From Clostridia bacterium (lineage in GTDB: Bacteria; Bacillota; Clostridia; Oscillospirales; CAG-272): a DNA stretch of 51,804 bases. The first letter of the stretch is position 1; each line of letters begins with the position of its first letter. The stretch lies in assembly GCA_017467085.1 (NCBI GenBank), contig JAFTSW010000051.1, positions 1 to 51,804 on the forward strand. The letters run 5' to 3'. Made by a program: the position numbers and the translations under genes. Under the pieces are notes generated by a model. The model saw only the letters and a list, made by a program, of their open reading frames with translations. It had not been told where the DNA came from and did not search any database. Of this stretch, positions 7,247-15,685 are shown piece by piece.

Positions 7247-10060
7247 TTACCTCAAGTCGTTATATGTATTCTTAAATTCTGCGCCAAATATTTCTATACC
7301 TGTTTCATCAAAAGCATCGCATATCGACGAATATCTCGTGCTATCGCATCCAGAGAAGAGCTTATGCTTCTGCTGCTTTGCCGCATCTTCGTACAAATAC
7401 ATAATAACCTTGCTCTTAAACACCTTTATAAATTTAGTGGGATTAAGTATTTTTCCGTCATCACCGAATGCGAACACATCTTCTCCAATGAAGAACGGTC
7501 CCATCAACTTATCTTCATTAATGCCAAACTTAGTAGCAAGGGTTGCGTTTATAGCTTTACGGAGTGTGTTCCAATTAACTTCAAATGCGGACTCGTTCTT
7601 GCCGAGAACTATCGTTCCACCAACTTTGTCCTCATTCTCATCAATGCCTTTGTATTCAAAACTCCATCTGCGCTTGAAAGCAGTATCCATAGGGAATACA
7701 CCTTGGTCGGCACTATTCATAGAAGCCCAAATAAACATATTGTTCGGAATACGGATACGCGCAAAACTGTCAAGGCTGCCTTTGAGTTCATCGGATAAAT
7801 ATTTCTTGACGTCCTCGCTCGTGTGGATTTCATAATCACTTGTTCCATTGCTGTCTCTATCGAGAAGTTGGAATACTTCACCAAATACGGCAGCAACCTT
7901 TGCACGGTTGATTTCCTCAATTAAGAGCAAGTAGGGTTTGGGGTTGTCCGTTAAACCACTGCGCAAAGCCTCTACAAGAACTCTCATAAAAGGTCCGGGA
8001 ACATATTTATATTTAATCTCACCTTTTTCGGATACAGGCTTATAGCAACCAACAAAGCTTGAATAAGTGTAATCAGGGTGGAAGGTAACTCGTTCATATC
8101 CGCCGCCCATTTTCACAAGAGTAGCTCTGTCTTCTTCCATTTGATAACTCTTGCCAGTACCGGGAGCGCCGAAAACAATCCTATTGCGCTCAAAATCACA
8201 GTCGATATTTGTTGTGAAGTTTAATTCAATAAAAGGTCTTACTTCTTCCATATTTTCTTCCTCTGCCTCTTCAGTTGAATCATTAGGATCGGTTTCCTCT
8301 GACCCCTCTTCTTCAACCATATTGAAATATTTGTAGATTATTTGCGCAAACACAACATTTTCAATATCGCATTTTTCCACAAACAAACTGATTTGCCCCA
8401 TTCTAACAAAACCGCTGTCATAAGGTTCGATATCGAGTTTTGTTAGCACGTGTCTTTGCCAAGTTTCGTTATAGAACACGGGGAACATATTGGGGAAAAT
8501 CATATGATAATATTTTTGTACCCACAATAAATTGATATATTTTCCCATCGCCGCAAAGAGCTGCGTGTAAAGCCTATTATAGCCCTCTGCGTCACTAACA
8601 TCTTTATTTGCTTCAATAATTTTAGCACCCTTTACCAGAGCATCTCGTATTTCTGTGCCAAGAATAATCGCCTCGTCTACAGTAAGGAGTTTAGGTTTTC
8701 CTGCAGAGCCGGTTACCCAAGAAGATTTTTTCTTTTGATAGAAAAGATTAAACTTGAATGCAGAGCCACCGGCAACGCTACCAAATAACTCACGCACCTT
8801 TGTATGGAATTCCAAGTAGTAGCAAAGATTTTCCTTATTTGAATCACCACTATAGAACATTTTACGGAGCAAGTCCTCGCCACTTAGTGCCGCTAAAACT
8901 TCTGGCGCAAATTTGCTTTGAAAATCGTCATACTGAATTTCAGCTTCAATACGCACATCTTCGAATTCATCAGCGTGGGCCTTAAACCACTCTGGAGTAA
9001 GTTCGGCTTCAACTGAAGGGTTCAAGGAATCATCTTCTGTATCATCAATAGACTCGCAAATATCGTTGGGTGCTACTAGCCCTTTTCGTATTTGGAGAAT
9101 AATGGTTGCGAGTTCTTGAACCAAGGGGTCGGTAGATGTTATCCATTTCTCTGCAACAAGATGCTCGTATCCTTTGTATTGGATAAATTTTCCCTTGCAA
9201 TCTGTAGAAAGACCGAAGTTTCTAATCATATTTTCTATGGTAGTACCTTGAGGGCATATGAATCGATTGACTATTTCCTCATCTATACCATCAAATAAAT
9301 ATGCTACTATTGTTTTAGCTTCTATGGGGGCGTTTCGTTTAACAAGTTTAGTGTTTAATACGGGCATAGGGAATTTGCTGACAAATCCCGTTGACGGGTC
9401 ACTTTCATCCCCGTAAGCTTCACTCGCATATGCGGATAAAATAAAGTCCACCATAAATTGATTAGAAACAACTAGATTTTTATCGTCATCTTTAACAAAC
9501 AGCCCCGACTCAATAAGCATATACGACCATACATCGAACCCTACAGTTCTTGCATCATAGGTGCTAGAATCGGTACGTTGCGCAATTATTTCGTTATAAA
9601 CGGCATCATTAACCGTATCTTTGTCAACAAGACGTGCAAAATCATTTAATGTTAATGTTGAACTAACGTGATTGCTTTGGCAGTGCTTAACAAAACCAAG
9701 AATATGCCTTAAGGGGTAATAGTGGGTTGTTCCATTTACATTATACTGATAAGTATATAAGAAAAACAAGCAGAGTTCTTTTATACTTATAGTCCCCTCG
9801 TAGAAATTCTTTCCGAGTTTAGTTATGTTGCCCGAAGGAGTCATTAAATTATACGCCTTAAAATATGTTAATAAAGCCCTTCTAATTCTGCCTTCTGCTG
9901 CTTCTCTAGAGCGATAAACCCCTTTATCTGCCATTTCATGCTCTGCTGCTTTTATTGCCGTTTCGTCGGAAGAATTGTTGATGTTCCGATCGACAACTAC
10001 GCAAAATGCAGTGCGAACAATCTCACTTATAAATTTGTGGGTATCAAGAGACCATTTCAT
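7247..10060 (-). CDS. McrB-like AAA+ NTPase subunit of LlaJI-type restriction system
   Basis: 937 residues from the ATG at 10058-10060, preceded by GGGAGG and overlapping the stop of the methyltransferase upstream (TAATG). The first 600 residues have no domain I can name and probably contain the DNA-recognition part; an acidic linker (SEETDPNDSTEEAEEENME) precedes the motor. The C-terminal 320 residues are a McrB-family AAA+ domain: Walker A GAPGTGKS near residue 630, Walker B LLLIEEINRA, the McrB signature in the variant form ASMNSADQG, and a RRW sensor/arginine-finger segment. McrB relatives use GTP, so GTP-driven translocation is expected by family. The product is R1 to the downstream R2 nuclease. 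It is notably AT-rich compared with the chromosome right of the tRNA. Confidence 0.9.
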   Translation of the reverse strand: MKWSLDTHKFISEIVRTAFCVVVDRNINNSSDETAIKAAEHEMADKGVYRSREAAEGRIRRALLTYFKAYNLMTPSGNITKLGKNFYEGTISIKELCLFFLYTYQYNVNGTTHYYPLRHILGFVKHCQSNHVSSTLTLNDFARLVDKDTVNDAVYNEIIAQRTDSSTYDARTVGFDVWSYMLIESGLFVKDDDKNLVVSNQFMVDFILSAYASEAYGDESDPSTGFVSKFPMPVLNTKLVKRNAPIEAKTIVAYLFDGIDEEIVNRFICPQGTTIENMIRNFGLSTDCKGKFIQYKGYEHLVAEKWITSTDPLVQELATIILQIRKGLVAPNDICESIDDTEDDSLNPSVEAELTPEWFKAHADEFEDVRIEAEIQYDDFQSKFAPEVLAALSGEDLLRKMFYSGDSNKENLCYYLEFHTKVRELFGSVAGGSAFKFNLFYQKKKSSWVTGSAGKPKLLTVDEAIILGTEIRDALVKGAKIIEANKDVSDAEGYNRLYTQLFAAMGKYINLLWVQKYYHMIFPNMFPVFYNETWQRHVLTKLDIEPYDSGFVRMGQISLFVEKCDIENVVFAQIIYKYFNMVEEEGSEETDPNDSTEEAEEENMEEVRPFIELNFTTNIDCDFERNRIVFGAPGTGKSYQMEEDRATLVKMGGGYERVTFHPDYTYSSFVGCYKPVSEKGEIKYKYVPGPFMRVLVEALRSGLTDNPKPYLLLIEEINRAKVAAVFGEVFQLLDRDSNGTSDYEIHTSEDVKKYLSDELKGSLDSFARIRIPNNMFIWASMNSADQGVFPMDTAFKRRWSFEYKGIDENEDKVGGTIVLGKNESAFEVNWNTLRKAINATLATKFGINEDKLMGPFFIGEDVFAFGDDGKILNPTKFIKVFKSKVIMYLYEDAAKQQKHKLFSGCDSTRYSSICDAFDETGIEIFGAEFKNTYNDLR

Positions 10061-11163
10061 TACCAATTACCTCCCATAACTTCAAAAATTTTAGGTAGCA
10101 GTTTGACAAAAACATCTACCACAATAGAATTGCCAGCTTGGCGATACATTTGCGTGTCTGACACCACAATCTTAAAATCGTCACTGAATCCCATGAGTCT
10201 TAAGCATTCTATCGGTGTGAGCCTTCTGATTCTACCATTCGTAGTAACGTAGTTGTCCTCGCCAGCACGGTGCATTTTGTGCATTGAACTCATCAGTGGG
10301 CGCGCAATCTGCAAGTCTATTTCAGGCTCCATATAAAAGCCGCCGGTTCCCGGACTTAAAATGCCGGGTAATATCTTTTCAGACAGAAAGTATTTTTCAG
10401 GAATCGGCTCTCCGCCCGGCGTCAACGTTATCTTTCCATTAACCGAAGCAAAATTTCCGTATCGACAATTTTCTTGCAAAAAATCTTGTAGTGTAAATTT
10501 CAGTTCTTCAGGTTCAGGAAAAGCAAACCCCTCAACTTTATATTTGAAACCGACAACAAAAATTCTTCTTCTTGTTTGAGGAATACCATAATTCGACGCA
10601 TCAAGCAGTTGATAATGAATTTGATACCCCAGCGAATGGAACACTCGCTTGACAACCTCCCAAGTTCGGCCTTTATCGTGTTTCAACAATCCCTGTACAT
10701 TTTCGTAAATAAACACCTTGGGTTGGGTTTCTTTAACAATTCTAGCAAATTCATAGAACAGCGTGCCTCGCGCCTCTTCTAAACCTTTTTGATAACCCAA
10801 CAGAGTAAAGCTTTGGCAAGGGCTACCACCCACCAAAATATCGACCTTTCCGTTATATGGCGTTCCTTCCATATACCGTACATCGTGATAAAAATCCTTT
10901 TCAGATATATTGTAATTAGCCATATACGATTTTTTGACAAAGTTCACTTTTTTGGGGATTAAAGATTTTATATACGTTTTTCGTTCTTCAACAGAATTAA
11001 GTTTGCGCAGATTTTCTTCTATAACAGAGTCCTCTTCGGACAGAAAAATCTCACCATTGTCGCAAGCGAAAACTATGTCGTGGGGAACTCCTAGCCTCTT
11101 AAGTGCAAATTCCACGGCTCCTATTCCACTAAACAAAGTTCCTATTTGTAATCTTCCATTCAT
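10060..11163 (-). CDS. C5-cytosine DNA methyltransferase (second of pair)
   Basis: 367 residues. Motif I is TLFSGIGAVE, motif IV the catalytic GGSPCQSFTLLG with its Cys, motif VI YENV, motif VIII PQTRRRIFVVGF, motif IX around LTPIECLRLMGF and motif X QAGNSIVVDV. The ATG overlaps the stop of the first methyltransferase (ATGA). Two distinct C5 enzymes in one operon are typical where the recognition site is asymmetric, each enzyme modifying one strand. This protects host DNA against the downstream nuclease pair. Confidence 0.94.
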   Translation of the reverse strand: MNGRLQIGTLFSGIGAVEFALKRLGVPHDIVFACDNGEIFLSEEDSVIEENLRKLNSVEERKTYIKSLIPKKVNFVKKSYMANYNISEKDFYHDVRYMEGTPYNGKVDILVGGSPCQSFTLLGYQKGLEEARGTLFYEFARIVKETQPKVFIYENVQGLLKHDKGRTWEVVKRVFHSLGYQIHYQLLDASNYGIPQTRRRIFVVGFKYKVEGFAFPEPEELKFTLQDFLQENCRYGNFASVNGKITLTPGGEPIPEKYFLSEKILPGILSPGTGGFYMEPEIDLQIARPLMSSMHKMHRAGEDNYVTTNGRIRRLTPIECLRLMGFSDDFKIVVSDTQMYRQAGNSIVVDVFVKLLPKIFEVMGGNW

Positions 11164-12251
11164 ACTATAACACCTGTATTCATAATACTTTCGATAACTT
11201 TCTTGATAACATTTACAGCTATAGAATTGCCTGATTGACGGTATGCAATTGGGTCGGGAACAACAATTTTGAAGCTATCGTCGAATCCCATAAGCCTTAA
11301 ACACTCTCGAGGTGTCAAAGTCCTACACACGCCATATTCACCTTTATAGACGCCCTTGAATATTCTGCTGTCGTCAGCAACTCTTTGCGGATAAACCGTT
11401 TCAAATCTCATATCCCCAAACCAATTTGATTGTTGGCAAGCAACTTGGCATCTAGATATGGTTGTGTTAACTGCTACATATTTAATGTTTTTCTTGTCAG
11501 TAGCACGGTAAAATCCTTTTTCCGGGAGATAGTATTTGTTAGGTACATCGGTTTCTAAATAATCCGCTGTGGAGGTAGTAAGTGGAAAAGGCGCGGGTTC
11601 AATCAATTTGTCAAAGAGTGAAGTATATTCTTCAGAAAAACCAACAACAAATAATCTGCGCCTATTTTGTGCCAACCCATAATCTTTAGCGTTTAATACC
11701 CAACAAACCCATTTGTATGACAAGCTACTAAAAATAGAAGAGATGACTCTCCAAGTATTACCGCCGTCGTGGTTGAGCATTCCCGGCACATTTTCATAAA
11801 TAAACACTTTGGGTCGAATTTCGTCAACTAAACGAGCGTATTCATAAAAAAGAGTTCCTCGTGCTTCTTCTAAGCCTTTTCTCTTGCCCATAACAGAGAA
11901 ACTTTGGCAGGGGCTGCCTCCGATAAATAAATCGACTTTCCCTCTAAACTCGTGACCATCTAAAAAACGCACATCTTGATAATACCTATCTGGGGAAATC
12001 TCATAGTTTGCCATATATGTTCGCTGAACTAAATTTTCGCCAGAAGCTTCCTCGTACCCTCTAGTTATTATATCGTTAACTACAGCATTACCCTCGTTTC
12101 GTCGCTTTTGAGCCTCTTCTTCGACGCTGGAACGTATTTTTCTCTCACCGTTATCGCAAGCAAACACAATGTCGTAATCAATACCGAGTTGCTGTAATGC
12201 TTGTTCTGGTGCACCTATGCCGCTAAACACGGTTGCTACTTTAAGTTTCAT
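11160..12251 (-). CDS. C5-cytosine DNA methyltransferase (first of pair)
   Basis: 363 residues; ATG preceded by AGAGGAAAG. Motif I is TVFSGIGAPE, motif IV GGSPCQSFSVMG, motif VI YENVPGML, motif VIII QNRRRLFVVGF, motif IX TPRECLRLMGF and motif X QSGNSIAVNV. It is clearly homologous to the next methyltransferase, with the same spacing between motifs, but the central recognition region (about residues 210-290) differs. The pair probably arose by duplication and methylates opposite strands. In LlaJI the first methyltransferase also represses the operon promoter; whether that holds here is unknown. Confidence 0.94.
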   Translation of the reverse strand: MKLKVATVFSGIGAPEQALQQLGIDYDIVFACDNGERKIRSSVEEEAQKRRNEGNAVVNDIITRGYEEASGENLVQRTYMANYEISPDRYYQDVRFLDGHEFRGKVDLFIGGSPCQSFSVMGKRKGLEEARGTLFYEYARLVDEIRPKVFIYENVPGMLNHDGGNTWRVISSIFSSLSYKWVCWVLNAKDYGLAQNRRRLFVVGFSEEYTSLFDKLIEPAPFPLTTSTADYLETDVPNKYYLPEKGFYRATDKKNIKYVAVNTTISRCQVACQQSNWFGDMRFETVYPQRVADDSRIFKGVYKGEYGVCRTLTPRECLRLMGFDDSFKIVVPDPIAYRQSGNSIAVNVIKKVIESIMNTGVIV

Positions 12252-12275
12252 TATCTTTCCTCTGCTAATTAGGTT

Positions 12276-12470
12276 TTAGTTAATTGCGCTATTTCCGCTT
12301 TTGACCCAATCGTCCAATTCCGACACTTTGAATTTCCACTGTCGACCGACTTTATGGGCAGGGATTCCTTTTTCTTTGCGAATCCAATCTCGAATCGTAA
12401 CAGGCTTAACCCCTAAATGTTCAGCAGCCTCTTCGATGTTTATCCACTTTTCGGCGCTATTCTCGTTCAT
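12276..12470 (-). CDS. small helix-turn-helix DNA-binding protein of the R-M operon
   Basis: 64 residues; ATG preceded by GGAGGAAAGC. The protein is one MerR/excisionase-type winged helix-turn-helix (INIEEAAEHLGVKPVTIRDW, then HKVGRQWKFKVSELDDWV). It is the first gene of the operon, 24 bases before the first methyltransferase. Because of that position it is most likely the controller that delays nuclease expression, like a C protein. An excisionase role for the surrounding element is the alternative, since the fold is shared and no other excisionase is visible. Confidence 0.85.
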   Translation of the reverse strand: MNENSAEKWINIEEAAEHLGVKPVTIRDWIRKEKGIPAHKVGRQWKFKVSELDDWVKSGNSAIN

Positions 12471-12511
12471 TTTGCTTTCCTCCGAACATTAAAATAATAA
12501 ACGCATATCTT

Positions 12512-12540
12512 ATTATATCATATACGCTCAAAAAAATCAA
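12512..12540 (-). promoter_or_regulatory. promoter of the restriction-modification operon
   Basis: On the minus strand TTGATT (12535-12540), a 17-base spacer and TATAAT (12512-12517), 42 bases before the helix-turn-helix gene. The spacer and -10 contain imperfect inverted ATAT-rich half sites (CGTATATGA and GATATGCG), a plausible operator for the small DNA-binding protein. Confidence 0.65.
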
Positions 12541-12638
12541 TGAGTTTGGTGTTAATAATTGTGGTTAATTGATATTTTTTGATGTTGATTAATAATTACT
12601 GATTTTGCCCATTGTTGGTGCGAGCGAAGCGGGGAAAT

Positions 12639-12695
12639 ATAATTTTAACGAATACCCATAAATTTAACGAAATACCACAATTTTAACGAAAGCAA
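12639..12695. repeat. three tandem 19-bp iteron-like repeats
   Basis: Units at 12639-12657, 12658-12676 and 12677-12695 share the core AATTTAACGAA or AATTTTAACGAA and follow one another with exact 19-bp spacing. They lie between the R-M promoter and the terminators next to tRNA-Arg. Exact helical phasing suggests a protein-binding array, such as arm-type integrase or excisionase sites at an element end, or replication iterons. Function is inferred. Confidence 0.6.
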
Positions 12696-12699
12696 AAAA

Positions 12700-12741
12700 A
12701 GCCTATCCACTGAAGGCGCAAACACCTCCGAAAGATAGGCT
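12700..12741. terminator. bidirectional terminator at element edge
   Basis: Stem AGCCTATC (12700-12707) with GATAGGCT (12734-12741), loop of 26 bases. CTTTTT follows on the plus strand and a run of seven T on the minus strand, so it can stop transcription from both sides. Confidence 0.55.
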
Positions 12742-12806
12742 CTTTTTATCACAAACTATGATTTTATTCTTCAAAAGGGCAAAAATACCTTTAAAAAGCA
12801 ATAAAA

Positions 12807-12847
12807 AACGCAGAATTGGCACAAATAATCGTATCCTATTCTGCGTT
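12807..12847 (-). terminator. terminator of tRNA-Arg(CCT)
   Basis: Read leftward from the tRNA, AACGCAGAAT (12838-12847) pairs with ATTCTGCGTT (12807-12816) and is followed by TTTTTATT. It begins only 6 bases beyond the encoded CCA, so it is probably the tRNA's own terminator. Confidence 0.65.
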
Positions 12848-12853
12848 CTTATT

Positions 12854-12928
12854 TGGCCTCCCCGGCGAGAATCGAACTCACAACAGAAACTTAGGAGGTT
12901 CCCGTTATATCCATTTAACTACAGGGAG
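12854..12928 (-). tRNA. tRNA-Arg (anticodon CCT)
   Basis: A full cloverleaf folds on the minus strand. The acceptor CTCCCTG pairs with CGGGGAG (one T-G pair). The D stem is GTTA/TAAC, the anticodon stem GGAAC/GTTTC with loop CTCCTAA, and the T arm GTGAG-TTCGATT-CTCGC. Discriminator G is followed by an encoded CCA. The loop gives anticodon CCT, reading AGG. Its 3' end points to the phage and defence genes, the usual geometry for an integration target, but no integrase or second attachment copy is visible in the window. Confidence 0.93.
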
Positions 12929-13309
12929 ATTTTTACATTTTAAAAATTATTTTAGGATACGAAATATACCAATTTTATACCACAATACTGCACATTTTGA
13001 AAGCAAAACACGATATATTGCAGTATATATGACTATGCTATACTATATTTAGGGATAGACCAAACCCTTAGGAGGGGGGGTATTTCCTCCACCGTCGCAT
13101 AGTCGCTGATTGGCAAGGGCAAGCCCTTTTCGCCAGCTCCTTACTTTGGGCGGTTTCGCTCCCGGCAAAACAGTTATTGACTGTTTTGTGAGGGCTACAT
13201 TTTACTATGCAGGCGTGGGGGCTATACAGGCGCGGGATTCGGTTTTTCTTGCTTTTTACTTCCCCATTGTACCACAAAAAGCGGGGGTTGTCAATGGGAA
13301 AAGAGTTGA
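12929..13309. other. intergenic stretch without a gene
   Basis: I see no supported gene here. The left part is AT-rich and holds an inverted pair ATACTGCA (12985-12992) and TGCAGTAT (13019-13026) upstream of the tRNA. The right part changes to GC-rich chromosomal composition and includes a G-run at 13070-13079. Short frames in it lack ribosome sites. Confidence 0.5.
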
Positions 13310-13339
13310 AAAACCGTCCAAGTATCCTTGAACGGTTTT
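13310..13339 (-). terminator. terminator downstream of membrane-protein gene
   Basis: Stem of 13 positions with one mismatch: AAAACCGTCCAAG (13310-13322) against CTTGAACGGTTTT (13327-13339), loop TATC. Read leftward it ends in a T run and lies 3 bases after the stop of the gene at 13343. Confidence 0.75.
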
Positions 13340-13342
13340 ATT

Positions 13343-13909
13343 TTATTCGGTCTTGTCGGTTTCGATATCCTCAGCCTCATTCGCCGCTTCCCCGTCTTCT
13401 GACGCCTCGGCTTGCTCCTTTTCGGCAAGGTAGGCGGAAAGAACCGCCAGGAAGGGCTCGTCGGCGCTGATTTCTAAGGCGACGGTTTCGCCGTCACGGA
13501 AGAAGAGCACGTCATACCCCTCGGGGAAAAAGGCGGCAGAATAGCGGTATTTCTTTTGATAGAGCGCAGAGGAAAGGGGATGGGCGGCATCGCTTTTGGA
13601 GATTGCCTCCAAGGCAGAAAGGGGGAGCCTTGCCTGGGTGATGCTTTTTTTGCCCTGCTTTTTATAGACGAGGAAAAAGACGGTACCGTTCTCTTCCCCG
13701 ATTTCATAGACAAAGGAAGTGGCGATATAGGAGAGCCAGAAATAGATGGCAACGGTAATGGAGCCCACCATCATCAGCTGCATCACCAGCCGCTGCCCTA
13801 CGTTCAGGGTGACGAAAAGCGCGCCAAGAGCGCCCAAGAGAAAGAGAATGCCGCACAGGCGCCAGACCTTTTTGGTGTCGGCAGCGGACACGCAGGTTAC
13901 CGTTTTCAT
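13343..13909 (-). CDS. hypothetical two-helix membrane protein
   Basis: 188 residues. Two hydrophobic segments near residues 18-35 (LCGILFLLGALGALFVTL) and 42-62 (LMMVGSITVAIYFWLSYIA) are followed by a cytoplasmic-looking domain of about 100 residues with alternating strands. The tail is very acidic (EASEDGEAANEAEDIETDK). The ATG overlaps the stop of the upstream gene (ATGA), so the two probably act together. No family recognised. Confidence 0.75.
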   Translation of the reverse strand: MKTVTCVSAADTKKVWRLCGILFLLGALGALFVTLNVGQRLVMQLMMVGSITVAIYFWLSYIATSFVYEIGEENGTVFFLVYKKQGKKSITQARLPLSALEAISKSDAAHPLSSALYQKKYRYSAAFFPEGYDVLFFRDGETVALEISADEPFLAVLSAYLAEKEQAEASEDGEAANEAEDIETDKTE

Positions 13910-14568
13910 TCGGGCAGAACCTCCTTGGGAATGCGGTAGGGCTCTAGGGGATTGGCAATCTGCTGCTCCTCCCAGGAAACGTATGCCTCGTAGATGGCGA
14001 TGGCGCCGAACATTTTTTCCTTGGTTGCCTTGCCCTCGTACTCACCGTCATAGTAGATTTCCACACGCATCCAGACAGCGTCCGTGAAGTCTACGCCGTC
14101 AAAGGCGAGCTTGGTATACTGATAGAAATAGCGGCTGCTTTCCTTGCTGTACGAGCTTTCATAGTAGCGGTAATTTTCATCGCCCGTAGACACGCAAAGT
14201 CGATAGCGGAAGAGCCCCTCCTCCATCGTGGGGATGGCGGCAAGCCCATAGAATGCCGCGACGGTTTTCAAGGAGCTTTCGTTATAGCGAAGGGTGATTT
14301 GCAGATGCTCTGCCTCGGGCAGGGCAATAAGCTCCTTGGCAAAGAAGCTCCCCTCCTTGTTATCATCATAGGGGACACGGATGCTTTGGGTATACGCCTC
14401 CAATTTTCCTGCCGCCCGATACTTTTCGGCGAGGGCGTCCGTCATCACCATTTTGGTGGTTTCGGCGGGATAGTGGTCGGCAATATAAATGCGGAAAATG
14501 ACGGCGGCACAAAGGGCGACAAGACACAGCGTCAGCCCTAACGCCAATATTTTTTTGAACATTTTCAT
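13906..14568 (-). CDS. hypothetical membrane-anchored extracytoplasmic protein
   Basis: 220 residues from the ATG at 14566-14568 (MKMFKKILALGL), preceded by AAGGAAG; an upstream in-frame start lacks a ribosome site. A single N-terminal hydrophobic segment (ILALGLTLCLVALCAAVIF) acts as signal anchor. The rest is a beta-rich, Tyr-rich domain (YRYYESSYSKESSRYFYQYT) likely outside the membrane. It is cotranscribed with the two-helix membrane protein at 13343. No family recognised. Confidence 0.75.
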   Translation of the reverse strand: MKMFKKILALGLTLCLVALCAAVIFRIYIADHYPAETTKMVMTDALAEKYRAAGKLEAYTQSIRVPYDDNKEGSFFAKELIALPEAEHLQITLRYNESSLKTVAAFYGLAAIPTMEEGLFRYRLCVSTGDENYRYYESSYSKESSRYFYQYTKLAFDGVDFTDAVWMRVEIYYDGEYEGKATKEKMFGAIAIYEAYVSWEEQQIANPLEPYRIPKEVLPE

Positions 14569-14701
14569 TTTATCAAGGGCTTCCTTTCGACAGGATAGTA
14601 CAAGTATACACCATAACGGCGCAAATGTCAAACGGTATTGCGAATTTTCGGAAATTTTACAGTTTTTTTCTAAAATTCATGCAAAAAATCGGGAAAAAGA
14701 C

Positions 14702-14730
14702 TTGACTTTTTGAAAAATACTAGGTATAAT
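14702..14730 (+). promoter_or_regulatory. promoter of yceD-rpmF
   Basis: TTGACT (14702-14707), a 17-base spacer and TATAAT (14725-14730), 50 bases before the yceD start. It is the only strong candidate in the divergent intergenic region. Confidence 0.85.
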
Positions 14731-14779
14731 AATTTGTACGGTTTTGCAAGTGCATAACCGAAGAAATCGGGAGGAACAA

Positions 14780-15334
14780 ATGAGATTAGATTTACGAGGC
14801 TTAATTGCCGGTGAATGCCGCACCTTTCCCGTTGCGTTTTCACTGACTCCTAAGCAGGACGTAGGCAACCATTTTTCCCCTTTAACCGACGTTCGCTTCC
14901 CTGCTCCCGTTGCCGTTTCGGGTACCATCACCAACGCCGCGGGATATATGCGAATGACCTTATCCTTAGATGTCCAAATCATTGCGCCCTGCGCGCGGTG
15001 TCTTGAGGACGTGACGAGATGCTTCTCCTTCGATGTGGAACGCACGGTGGCAACCCCCGATATGCTGGAGGGCTTGCCCGAGGAACGCATCGACGAGTTC
15101 GCTGTTGTGGAAGACGGTTTCCTCGACATTGACGAGCTCCTTCTCGAGCTTCTTGAGACCTCGCTGCCAATGCGTGTTCTCTGTCGGGAGGATTGCCGCG
15201 GGCTTTGCCAGAAATGCGGTAAGAACCTCAACGGTGGAAAATGCAATTGTGAAACGAAGGAATTGGACCCGCGCTTAGAGCCGTTGCGTCGGCTTTATGA
15301 AAAAATGAAGGCGGAGGGTCAATCGGAGGAATAA
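14780..15334 (+). CDS. yceD: YceD/DUF177 family protein
   Basis: 184 residues from the ATG at 14780, preceded by GGGAGGAAC. The typical DUF177 pattern is visible: a central CARCLEDV segment, acidic middle (DGFLDIDELLLELLE) and a C-terminal cysteine cluster CREDCRGLCQKCGKN with CNC. The family sits immediately upstream of rpmF in most bacteria and is linked to 23S rRNA or ribosome assembly. That order is kept here with 61 bases between the genes, although plsX and fabH, often next in other genomes, are absent. Confidence 0.92.
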   Translation: MRLDLRGLIAGECRTFPVAFSLTPKQDVGNHFSPLTDVRFPAPVAVSGTITNAAGYMRMTLSLDVQIIAPCARCLEDVTRCFSFDVERTVATPDMLEGLPEERIDEFAVVEDGFLDIDELLLELLETSLPMRVLCREDCRGLCQKCGKNLNGGKCNCETKELDPRLEPLRRLYEKMKAEGQSEE

Positions 15335-15395
15335 CCGATTTCATCCATACGATTAAAAAAATAAAGAATAGATTTCCGAAGGAGGATTGTGAAAA

Positions 15396-15581
15396 ATGGC
15401 AGTACCAAAGGCAAAGGTTTCCAAATCTCGCAGAGATAAAAGACGCTCCAGCGTTTCTAAGCTGGATGCCCCCAATCTTGCAAAGTGCCCCAAGTGCGGT
15501 GAGATGAATCTCGCATACCGCGTTTGCAAGAAGTGCGGATATTACGACGGCGAGCAGATTCTGGAAGTAAAGAACTCCTAA
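15396..15581 (+). CDS. rpmF: 50S ribosomal protein L32
   Basis: 61 residues with the L32 start MAVPKAKVSKSRRDKRRS and a complete zinc ribbon (CPKCGE, then CKKCGYY), i.e. the C+ zinc-bound paralogue form. AGGAGG lies just upstream. It is the second gene of the yceD-rpmF operon and is followed directly by a terminator. Confidence 0.97.
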   Translation: MAVPKAKVSKSRRDKRRSSVSKLDAPNLAKCPKCGEMNLAYRVCKKCGYYDGEQILEVKNS

Positions 15582-15589
15582 TTTGCGTA

Positions 15590-15653
15590 AAGGGTTGTTG
15601 CTGTTGCGGTTGTCACAAGTTTTTTTGCGCACCCAATAGCAACGGCCCTTTTC
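15590..15653 (+). terminator. terminator of yceD-rpmF
   Basis: AAGGGTTGTTGCT (15590-15602) pairs with AGCAACGGCCCTT (15638-15650), followed by TTCTATT. The loop is long and contains its own T run. Confidence 0.65.
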
Positions 15654-15685
15654 TATTCTCTTCTATCAGAAAGTGAGGATTACGT

